A DNA stretch of 64,000 nucleotides, from positions 1-64,000 of the forward strand of contig JAVTVY010020267.1 of the NCBI GenBank assembly GCA_036873755.1. Reading direction: 5' to 3'. Positions 40,501 through 52,500 of this stretch are shown piece after piece. The notes under the pieces are model-generated. The model was not told where the DNA came from. It saw only the letters and a program-made list of their open reading frames with translations, and searched no databases. The stretch comes from Hanleya hanleyi (Eukaryota > Mollusca > Polyplacophora > Lepidopleurida > Hanleyidae). How positions within the stretch are numbered: position 1 is the first letter of the stretch; each line of letters begins with the position of its first letter. A program made the translations under genes and the position numbers.

Positions 40501-43500
40501 ATTAGGTTCAATGTTTAAGAAATGTCTCTTGGTGGAAACAGCAAAAGAAAAAAAAATGATTGAGCTTGATCTTTCAAGAAAGATATTGGCAGTCATTTTA
40601 GAAATATATGGCTCGAATATCTATGGTGGCAAGAGTCTGATTGTATTTTTCGGGATTGTGAACAGGAAAGTAGGAAATGGTTCGATCATTAGGCTTTCAC
40701 ATTATCTGCATTAGAATATAAAATTGTAACTATCGGTATCATGCATAATAGAAGGAATATACTGAAAATGTGCTTTACATACCGGTAATTTTTTATCTCT
40801 GTAAGCGACTGGGTCAACTGAGTGGATTAAGTTATTGATCTCTATCTCTGATACCGTTCAAGTGCTGGTATTCATCATCGATGCATTAAGAGACTTACGA
40901 TAAATGACAGTTCTGTTTTCTCTGATTGGGCGGAAACTTTGGTGGCCATCTTTAATTTATGCAAAATCTTCAATGATGTATATCTCTGATACCACTTCAG
41001 TGTTCTATACGAAACTTTGTATACAGCATCGATGTATCATGAGACTTGCAATGCATAACCACATCAGTTCCTCTGAATGGCGGGAAGGATGGGCGGCCAT
41101 CTTTAATTTTTGCGAAATCATTAATGATCTCTATCTCTGATGCTATTCAAGTGCTCGATGTAAAATTTGATGTTCATCATCGATGCATCAAGAGACTTAC
41201 GATGAATGACAGTTCTGTTTTCTCTGATTGGGCGGAAACCTTGGTGGCCATCTTTAATTTATGCAAAATCTTCAATGATGTATATCTCTGATACCACTTC
41301 GGTGTTCTATACGAAACTTTGTATACAGCATTGATGTATCAAGAGACTTGCAATGCATAACCACATCAGTTCCTCTGAATGGCGGGAAGGATGGGCGGCC
41401 ATCTTTAATTTATGCGAAATCATTAATGATCTCTATCCCTGATGCTATTCAAGTGCTCGATGTAAAATTTGATGTTCATCATCGATGCATCAAGAGACTT
41501 ACGATGAATGACAGTTCTGTTTTCTCTGATTGGGCGGAAACCTTGGTGGCCATCTTTAATTTATGCAAAATGTTCAATGATGTATATCTCTGATACCACT
41601 TCAGTGTTCTATACGAAACTTGGTATACAGCATCGATGTATCAAGAGAGTGACTTGCAATGAATAACCACATTAGTTTCTCTGAGTGGCGGGAAGGATGG
41701 GCGGCCATCTTTAATTTATGCAAAATCATTAATGATCTCTATCTCTGATATCGTTCAAATGCTCGATGTAAAATTTGGTATACATTATCGATGCATCAAG
41801 AGACTTTATGTAATGCATACTTGTTTCTCTGATTGGACGGAAACCTTATAGGGGCCATTTCCAATTGCAAAATTTTTGATAATCTGTACATGTTTATTTG
41901 TCACTTGACTGCTTGATGTTCCTGACATCTTGGTTCAAATTGAATATATTATGAATGGCTAGCGCAAAGTGCTAGCCATTTTTTCTAGCAATGGCATTCT
42001 AGCATTTTTTCAAATGCAATGGCTATTTTTTTCAATTCCACATTGAATTTTTGAAGCAGAAATCTGTCAGACCTGATGAGAGTTTTTGATTCAACGAAAA
42101 CTCGGCTAAACCTCGGCTTACTCGAATCAAGAAGGGGAAGTATTCATTACTAAATAGATGTGAGTTAAGTGTTGTAGAATGACCAAATATTTAAAAAAAT
42201 ATTATTTAACTGGGATGAGGTTGCACAACCCTGTGGTCATGGGGGAGAGAACTCTCTGACTCCAGACAGACAATCTGTCAGAAATTATCTGTCATGTGGC
42301 TGAAGGGTTAGAAGAAGCTCGGACTGAAAAATCCCAAGTGAAAGTAATGATCCATAGTGATGGCTTGTCCACAACTCACAATTTAGTGCATGCAAGTGAT
42401 TTGTTAGGCCGAGCTTGGAACGATGACGGATAAATACTGACAGATTATCTGGTTGGCATGGTTGGGGTTAGAGAGCTATCGCCCCCAAAAACCGGATTCC
42501 ATGATCTCATCCCGGTGAATAACATTTAGAAGTACTATATTCTATAACTCTTAAAGGGGAATGTTATCACAATTTTTGAATGGGTAAAACCAATAAAAAG
42601 CAGTTCCCTGTGGCCTGCTTTATGTTTTAGAATTATTTTCAAAATTTTAGCGATGATGCAATATCCTGAAATACGGCTCCCAAGTGCCTGGTTTTTACTC
42701 CCAGTAAATCCGCCCAGCGATTACCCTGTGACATCACACAGTGAAGCGGCCAGAGTCAAACATGGCGGATAACACAGATAGGGTACAAGCTCTGACACAG
42801 ATTCCGATTTCAGCGTTAACCACGTTGAAGACTGTGACGTTGGAGATTATACAGGTCTTGGAACTGAATAGAATGTAGAGGCAGTAAGCGAAAACTAGGC
42901 CGGCTTGGCTTATTGTGGATGTCACTATAATATATATATTCATTTAAAATCTACAGATAATTTGTTATTGTAAGAGCATACTATGTAGTTATTTACGCCT
43001 TTATTTTTATATGTGCGTGTTTATTGGCATTGTATGGTTCATTATTTTTCATTTCTTACGGGACGGACAGATTGTTATACCGTGGCAGGCCGGCTTATTT
43101 ACATTGTCTACGTGCTTAATTTTATTATGTGTTTGTCAATTATTGTTAGCGATTTGATGTTAAAACGGGAGCTAATCCATACCTGTGGATAAGTCCTCTC
43201 AAATGAAAACAAAGTTTCAATTCCAAAGGAAGCTATTTGATGTTGAAACAATAACTAATTCACCTGTGGAGAAGCCGTTTATTTCTTTTGCACACCCTGT
43301 TGCTGAACGCGCGACGTTAAACCTTAATTCTCTCACTCTCCCTCTTGGACACCCTCCCATAAAAAATTGTTTGCTTCACACCTTTCTGTTGGTTTCAGTT
43401 ACTCTTCCGGGTGATCAATTTCAATTTATTGTATCAAAAAAACATAGAATGTGTGTGCTCACATGGAGATACAAAAAGACACCAAATAATCAGGATAAGC

Positions 43501-46500
43501 TGGTGCCAGAAGTGAATTTCCTATATACAGGAATAATTTGATTAAAAGTACATTGATTATTACAGTTCAGGTAATAGCTGTAGGATTCAGGATGGACTGT
43601 TCGAGGAGACGATGGAAGCGGTGTGGTCCCAAACATGCAGGGAGATTTACAGTGCTTGTCTGCGGGAACGGTTTGTCGCTTGCCGAGTCCACGAGGTCGG
43701 TCGTCCCTGTATAACTCACGCACTCCGGCAGACTGAGGGGTTGTCTATTTTCTCTTTCTGTTAAAGATTTATTTGTCTTGATCTTGGAAATAGCTTCTTT
43801 CAGTATAGGGGGATATCCACACATTCTTGCCATCTCTGTTTTTGCATAGCTGTCGTCAGTGAAGTGAGCGAAATAAATGCGAGACCATTTCGTCGGCTTT
43901 CCCCACGTGTTTTGCACAAATTTCGTCGAATTTCTCCCTGATTTGCTCCCCGTTTGGCCACGGGTGCAACTTGAATCCATCTCCATTCGTGTTGCTACAC
44001 CCTCCAACAACACACCGACGAGGTATGATGCTTCCAAAGTACGAGAATACAGTCGAAAAATATTGGAGCAACATTACTTGTTTACGTATGCTAATGCTAA
44101 TGCTATGGCGGACTGGTTCACTCTGTGACGTCATGGGTCAAAGGTCACCGCTTTGACAGGCTTGTGGTAGGAACGCGTTTAAATCGCCAAATTTACCGTT
44201 TTAAAGTTCGGAGATCGGGGGGAAAACTATATAGTCGATTTCTTACAGTATCAATGTATATATTAACGTTTACATAGGTCCGGCGATAACATTCCCCTTT
44301 AACTCGCATATATTTAGTGTCGTCATTCATTATCAGCCCAATTTTAACATTATCCGTTTCACTCTTCACCTGTTTTAGTGCTTTTTATATCTACAGGCAC
44401 CTGCAGTCGGATGTGAATTCGTTCACGTCTAGATCTGGTTGCATTTTTTTTCATGTTGGGGTTCCACAGGGGGTGTCATTTGTTTGACTTTCACTAATCG
44501 AGATTAGCTCTATGACTTCGATTTTGAGACTGATTACATCTTTAAATATGTGTTTCAGGTCACGGAGATCAAAGTTTGTTCTCAACACTCCATCCCGCCA
44601 TTGTACAGGGTCTCCCCAGAGATCCCACTGAGTGGCGTAGGTAGGTAGGAACTTGAACTAACACAGGTGCTACAGTCTGTAGTTACAATGTAAATATACA
44701 TGTATTCCACCGTTCTCTAAGATTTTGATCTTGCATGCTTGTACCATAATTGTTTTGCGTATATGTCGATCTCTGTTTTGTTTGATATATATGAAAGTAT
44801 TATTACAACACAAAATGTCAATATTAAGTTAATCATGAAAATTTGTGTTAATTAATTATTATCATATTGATACATGGCTCATAAATTTGACTCGTTTACA
44901 GTTTGCTGGGAAAAATCCTTGAGCACTGTTTCTACATGTACATGTAGGTCAGATATGACTTTCTCTCAATTTTTATCGAGCCTGTAGCTTTAGCTGCGGA
45001 AAGCTCGATATAGGTGCCACAATGATGTCCGTCTTTCTGTCTATCTGTCTGTCTATCTGCAGGACCAAGTAAATGTTAAAGTTTTGGACTTAGAAATTTT
45101 TTCCTCAGGACAAAGTAAATGTTAAAGTTTGATCCTAAGGCCTGCCCGACCGCTGAACCCTCATATTTCAGATGCTTACATCGGGCTACACATATTGAAC
45201 CCATCCACTACCCTCCGGGAGCATGCCCCCACCCCTGGGACCCCAAGACCAAGTAAATGTTAAAGTTTTGGGCTTAGAAAATTCCTGTCCACAGCTTCTC
45301 GGCCTCACCTATATGTCTCCTAAACTAAGGCCAGCCCGACCCCCCGAACTCTCATCTATTCCAAATGCTTACATCGGGCTACATTTATTGAACCCATCCA
45401 CTACCCTCGGGGAGCAGGTCCCCATCCCTGGGGCACCAAGCCCCACCCCATATCTCCTAAAGTAAGCTTTGCCCGACCGCATACTCTCATATAGTTTTGG
45501 GAGCTCAGGTCATCCTGTACACTTATTCAATCCATCCACTAACCCCGGGAGCATGTCCCCACCCCTGGGGCACCGAGCCCTATATCTTCTAAACTAAGCA
45601 TTGTCCCACCATCATATTTTCCCACAGCTTACATGATCCTACACTTATTCAACCCATGCGCTATCCATGGAAACATGTCCCCACCCTCGGGACACTGTGC
45701 CCCACCATCCATCACCTAAACGAAGCTTCACCCGATCCCAATCCTCATATTTTCCTGAAGCTTACATCATGCTACACTTATTCAATGCATTGCTCAACTC
45801 CATACCCTCATATTTCAATTTCTAATTTTACATCTCTTACATGTGATTCTAACCTGTTATTAGGCGTGATATGCAGTGTACATTGTATATACTGGCGTAC
45901 ATACCAAATCACCTACAGTATATGTTTTATAGTATTTACTAATATTTTGGTGACATTATTTTGCCTTATTTTATTTCAGAAGTACAAAATCAAAATAACC
46001 GGCGGGGGAATCCCGCACTACTGAACCCCTGTTAGTTTTTAATTTCGTGTCACCTTAAATGAAGGACGCCATTTCCTTAAATATTACTATCAAATTCCGG
46101 TTGACCCTAAAGCTTTTGCACAACCATATCTGTGTCCACACATTTAACATACTATATTATTTAAAACTGAATCAGTTTGTGATGTCTCAGTCTTTATCTG
46201 TCATGTCTGTGCACATTATTATGGAGCATTACAGTATGATTGGACACAGTTGTCATTGTATTCTTTTATTTGCATACAAATGTGAGGGTTTACCACAGTG
46301 CTGGTGTCCCATTGCATACTGGAAATGATAGATTTACCCCAACTATTGCATTGTTATTAGCTTTGTTTGTTCACATATCATCACACAAAGTTACACCAAG
46401 AACGTGCTCCAAATTCAATGCACATCTATTGTTCCTAACTATACATGTACATGTATTCATCAGATCTATCCAATGGGATGTGTAAGCTTACATGTACTTT

Positions 46501-49500
46501 CGAAAAAAATGTAATCTTTATTGGAAGTTATATAATATAGTTTCTCCTTCAATCCAACCTCAACATCACTAATATAGAAATCATATTTCTTAATAAATGT
46601 ATTGTTATTTTAAATGATATGCATTGCCAATGATGTGCAACCTCAAATGGGCAATTCCAGCGTGACTCAGGTTACATTCAGAGCCCCAAGAGCACATTCA
46701 ATTTGGTCAGATTTTAATATAAATGACATGTAATAACCCACATCCAGCAGTTATTTACTTCAGGATAAGACCTAACCAATTACACAACCAGTTGATTATC
46801 TACATGTAAGTTCAAATTGTAACTTTCATGTACAAAAACAAGAGCGTTATTCAGGTTACGAAAGAAAGACATGACCTCCAGATCACTGTAGTTCAAACGA
46901 GATTTCTCTTCAAATTAATTGTGTGAGACAGACAATTCATCAAACTTTCACTTAAACAAAGTACATCCGTAGCTAAATATTTGCGCAATGTTGAATCTGA
47001 TATATAATAGTAACAGGGAGATAATTAAAGAAGATCGCGTGGCTCAGGTTACTGTGACTCAGGTTACAGTATGTCCGGGGCTAAACATTGATGCAAAACT
47101 TTACTCAAACAGAACATACAACACTAGTAATACTGGAACAAAGCTATGATAATTCTAAATGTATTTGGATAGAATAAGCTGCTTTTTATCATGTTTAGTT
47201 ACAAGAAAACGAAATGACCCCCAGGCCACTATAGTTCAAAATGAGATTTCTCTTCGAATTAATTATGTGAGAGAATTCATCAAATATTGATTAAGCAAAG
47301 TACATCTATAGTAAAATATATGTGCAATATTGAACTTGATATATAATAGCAACAGGGAGATAATTAAAGAAGATTGCGTGACTCAGGTTACCGTGACTCA
47401 GGTTACCGTTTGTCAGAATCTAATCGTTGACACAAAACTGTATTCAATACAGTATATACAACACTATTCATATATGAACGATGCTGCATGATAATTCTAA
47501 ATGTGCTTGGTTAGAATACACAGATTTTTATCATGTTATATTCATTATTACCTCTCCCTTAGTGCAGTATCATGGTCCAGTACTTTGTACACATATGTGT
47601 AGTATTTTAGATGTACATGTATGATAGGACTCAATCAGTAAGACCAATTCATAAGAAACAGTTCAATGTGATGTATGTGCAGGTCGATATACACATACAC
47701 TCTAGAAGAATATGCAAGCACATGTATTGTACCCAAAAGAATCCAAATGCAAATAGCAAACATCACACAAACTAAATGCCAGTTCTGGAGATGATTTGCC
47801 CTGCACATTGCATATTGAATCTACGGTCCTCATTATCAATTGGCATGCGTGGTGTAGTTTGTATCTTGTTTCGAAGACAAATGTACATGAACGGCAGAGA
47901 AGAGTTCAGCAATCCAACTCTTAATATCCAAGGTGCAGTGGAACTACATAGAACAAAATCTCAAATTAGGATATTATGCACAAATGTGTATAGTCATACT
48001 TGAAGGTGGAGGGGCCCTTGGTGGCCGAGTGGTCTAAGGCGCTTCGCTGGTGACCGCTAGCCTCACACCGCTGAACCGGCACGGGTTCGAGCCCAGCTGG
48101 TCCATGTGTGAAAGTTTGTCAGTTACTTGCCGAAGGGCGGTGGTTCTCTCCGGGTACTCCGGCTTCCTCCACCAACCAAAACTGACTGTCACCATATGAG
48201 TGAAACAAACTTGAGTGTGACATTAAGCCAAATTCCCTCCCTCCTTGAAGGTGGAAAGAATCGCAATATAACTGATCAAAAATCTGGTCTCAAATATTTC
48301 TGTCATCAGTGCATATGTATAGTAGTTCATACAGAGCTGTGAAGTTGCGGTTATTTTCTTTGCATTATGTGTAATGAGATGCACATCAAACGTGACCGAG
48401 TCAGGTTACACGTGACTCGGGTTACAATTTTCAAAGTACCACCATTTTTTTTCTATTCAATATATATGAGCAGCTTTATCAGAAATGACTAAGGCATAAG
48501 TGTGACAAAGAAATTATGAAATATTTCTCTAATGCTGCTCAGGGATTTTTATCAGTTTAGAAATAAATCGTTTTTCGTGACTCCGGTTACATCATATAAC
48601 ATGATAGCATACTACTGTATAAGCTACTTAAACTAAAGGGAATTTTAGCTACCTGCATTTTCTGGTTAAAGTACATGATTAGGCCAATGTATTGTAGACA
48701 AAAGATAAAGATTTATTCAATAAAGTAAGAGTAGCCAAGATGAAAAATCTACCCTATGATGAACAGAGAATTTTATGCTATTTTGCACGACATTTCACCA
48801 AAAAAATAGAAGTCTATTAGTGGATTAAAACCCCCAAAAAATATTATTTCCACGAACTTAGGAATATAAACTTATGTTATAGGAAAAGAATTAGTAACAT
48901 ACCAGTAAGTTTATTTTTTACTGATCATGTCCACGTTTACACGGAATTGCCCAAATGATGTGCCACCCTGAACATGCTGAAGGGCTCGATCTTTTTGCGA
49001 AGCTGCATGTTATTTATGATTCCTATTGAGTATTTTGTGACCTAAACCTTAGATGTACTGTGTTATCTTTTTTTAGGTCGTATGGCAGGGCTCCTAAGAC
49101 CATCCACCTGGAGGCTAGTTTTGTGCCGTATGACTCCGACATTTTACCTGATGAAAATGACCGATGTTTAGTCAGCAGACCATTCTTTCATATTTTCTGG
49201 ACAGCCTGTGTGAGTACTGTGCTGTTTGAAGGGTATCTAACCCTTGTAAACTCACAAAAGTTATAAAAATTATAACCTAGCCAAGTTATGGAATGCATAT
49301 AGCAATAACTTTCAGAAGTTGTTGACCACAAAATGTTTGTGGAAGGAAATGCCACAAAAAGTTGACCAGAGGGAAGAAATCATGATCATCTAATGCAAAC
49401 ATGGCAAGGTTACCTTCAGAAGATTGGATTGGGTCATAAATGTTACATCAATATATCATCCACAGGTTATAAGAGCCAATTTGCACAGTTCCCTACCTCC

Positions 49501-52500
49501 CTAATCAACCTAAAGATTGGCTTTTCAGGAAAATTATATATAATTGAGGGAAAGATCTGGGAGGCAACGATATAAGCTGATACGTAATACATGAATCTAG
49601 ATTAAAATATCATGTTTATGTAAGTTTTATGAATGTACTGCATTGACTACTTCAAAAGGCATGAAGTTTGTAAAACATAGTAATAGACTGTATTAAATGA
49701 ATTAACAGAGATTATTACACTCTGTGACTTCACTAGTGGTCAAAATATCATTATTTTGTGAACAGCGAAGAATTTGTTATAATCACATGTAGAGGTTATA
49801 ATTGATAACTTCTGTAAGTTGATCCCTGACTGATGAATGACATATGTTGTGTGTGTAGATTCTTCAATGTTTCAAATGCTCTCAAGCATCGATACAAAAT
49901 TTGCAGGCGTGAGTTTGTACTTGGTCTAATTCTTCTGCATGTACCAGAGCTGTATTGTGTATTTGTAGGATTTGGAATCCTACAAACAAGTTGTGAGAGA
50001 GGAGTTGACAGAATGGCAGGCTGCACTGAAGAGTCATAACATTCCTGATTGGCTGATTGTTGTGGTGGTTAGTGATGAAAGTAAGGTGAAGACGAAGTTA
50101 CTGCCGAGGTCCTCTGTCATTGACAAGGTCAGGAATGACTTCTGTAACAAGCAGCCAGACAGGTAGGTAGCAATCAGACAGCTTGATAATCCGACAGATG
50201 GGTAGTAGTCGGGCAGGTGGGAAATCAGATAGGTGGGTAATCAGACAGGGGGATAGCAGTCCGATAGATGGGTAATCAGACAGGTGGGTAGTAGTCGGAC
50301 AGCTTGATAATCAGACAGGTGGATAGCCAGACAGGTGGGTAGTAGTCGGGCAGGTGGGTAATCAGACAGGTGGATAGCAGTCGGACAGATGGGTTATCAG
50401 ACAGGTGGGTAGTAGTCAAACTGATGGGTACTAGTCAGACAGATGGGTAATCAGACAGGTGGGTAGTAGTCAAACTGATGGGTAGTAGTCAGACAGATAA
50501 GACAGATGGGTAATCAGACAGGTGGATAGTACTCAGACTGATGAGTAGTAGTCAGACAGATGGGTAATCAGACAGGTGGGTAGTAGTCAGACTGATGGGT
50601 TATCAGACAGGTGGGTAGTAGTCAGACTGATGGGTATTAGAGAAGACAGGGTCGATACTTGGTGTAAGAACGCATTGTTGAGGCTTTTGTTGAGGCTTTT
50701 GTGCAGCTGAAAAGGGTCACGTCTAGACGCATTGTTGAGCTCAGACAGGCTATTGTAGGCTTTGTCTTGTGCGTTCTTACACCAAGTATAAACCGAAGAC
50801 AGATGGGTAATCAGACAGGTGGATAGTAGTCAGACTGATGGGTAGTAGTAAGACAGATGGGTAATCAGACTGGTGGATAGTAGTCAGACAGGTGGGTTAT
50901 CAGACAGGTGGGTAGTAGTCAGACAGGGGGGTAATAGTCGGATTGGTGGGTTATCAGACAGGTGGGTAGTGGTCAGACAAGGGGGGTAATAGTCAGACTG
51001 GTGGGTTATCAGACAGGTGGGTACTAGTCAGACAGGTCGGTGGTAGTCTGACAGGTAGGTAATCAGACTGGTGGTAGTAGTCAAACAGGTGGGTTATCAG
51101 ACAGGTGGGTTATCAGACAGGTGGGTTATCAGACAGGTGGGTAGTGGTCAGACAGGGGGGTAATAGTCAGACTGGTGGGTTATCAGACAGGTGGGTAGTG
51201 GTCAGACAGGGGGGTAATAGTCAGACTGGTGGGTTATCAGACAGGTGGGTAGTGGTCAGCCAGAGGGGTAATAGCCAGACAGGTGGGTTATCAGACAGGT
51301 GGGTAGTAGTCAGACAGGTGGGTTATCAGACAGGTGGGTTATCAGACAGGTGGGTAGTGGTCAGACAGGGGGGTAATAGTCAGACTGGTGGGTTATCAGA
51401 CCGGTGGGTACTAGTCAGACAGGTCGGTGGTAGTCTGACAGGTAGGTAATCCGACTGGTGGTAGTAGTCAAACAGGTGGGTTATCAGACAGGTGGGTTAT
51501 CAGACTGGTGGGTTATCAGACAGGTGGGTTATCAGACAGGTAGGTAATCAGACTGGTGGGTTATCAGACAGGTAGGTAATCAGACAGGTGGGTTATCAGA
51601 CAGGTAGGTAATCAGACAGGTGGCTTATCAGACAGGTAGGTAATCAGACTGGTGGGTTATCAGACAGGTGGGTATCCAGACAGGTGCAAAGGTATCATAG
51701 GTGCAAAAACTGAACACACTTACATGTATGAACATTTTGATGTTCATTATAAAAAAGTATGCAAGTTCATGTTCATGGACATGAATTTCTACCATGAAGA
51801 CTTCAATACATGTAAGTCAAAATTGTGAAATGTTGTGTGTATAATAAGGCATTCACAGTAGTTATAAATCTACAATAAACGTGATAATGTAAAATAGGCT
51901 ATATACTTCCATTTTTACAAGTTTTTGAGGAAAACTATCACCATCCTCAGGTAGTGGCAATTGCAAGGAGGTACAGAGATACTAGTAGGCCTATGATTGG
52001 ATATAACTTGGTGAGCTATATTGTTAAACTATAGCAGAAATAAGGAACAACTTAGACGGAGTAATACATGGATACATTCAGTTACATAATACCAAGTTAT
52101 AAACATAAAATTTGAGACAGAATTAATGCTTTGGTTTGGATTATGTTGCTTGATTACACAGGCATCTGTGAAGGAAGATTTCTGGTACTACTTATTTAGC
52201 AGGGTTATGCTTGTGGCCGACAGTACTTTGAGCAGAAGTTGTGATAACCCCATCCCTCTCCCCACACAAATAAATTTTATCACAGTTGTCTTTCACTTCA
52301 TTCTTTGCCCTTAGTTCTTAGAAACTGATAAAAACACACCCCACCAAAGTCTTATTATTAAATTTGATAACTACAGTGCTGTAACTTAACTTTTTGGACA
52401 ACCTGCAGTCAGGGCAGGCTCCAGCCTGAATCAGCCTGCCCCCTTTTTGGACTGCCTGCAATCAGGGCAGGCTCCAGCCTAAATCAGCCTGCCCACAATG

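Larger units (their letters stand above)
42555..44298. mobile_element. Kolobok-like DNA transposon (TTAA target, THAP-domain remnant)
   Basis: The ends AGGGGAATGTTATC and GATAACATTCCCCT are inverted repeats, with TTAA at 42551-42554 and 44299-44302. TTAAAGGGG matches the TTAAAGGRR ends described for Kolobok/T2-type elements. Kolobok proteins carry THAP domains, and a broken THAP domain lies on the minus strand. Both subterminal regions also share TGACRTCACA...AGTGAA, each followed by ATGGCGGA-like starts. Length 1744 bp. It sits 260 bp upstream of TRAPPC10 exon 2. Confidence 0.85.

Noticed and set aside
48011..48110. A functional tRNA-Leu gene
   Set aside because: The A and B boxes are good, but the acceptor stem does not pair, a SINE body follows, and the unit has a target duplication. 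It is a SINE.
51105..51449. Open frame of 114 codons with repeating QTGGLSDRWVV
   Set aside because: It is only the translation of the minisatellite period and overlaps an intron of TRAPPC10.
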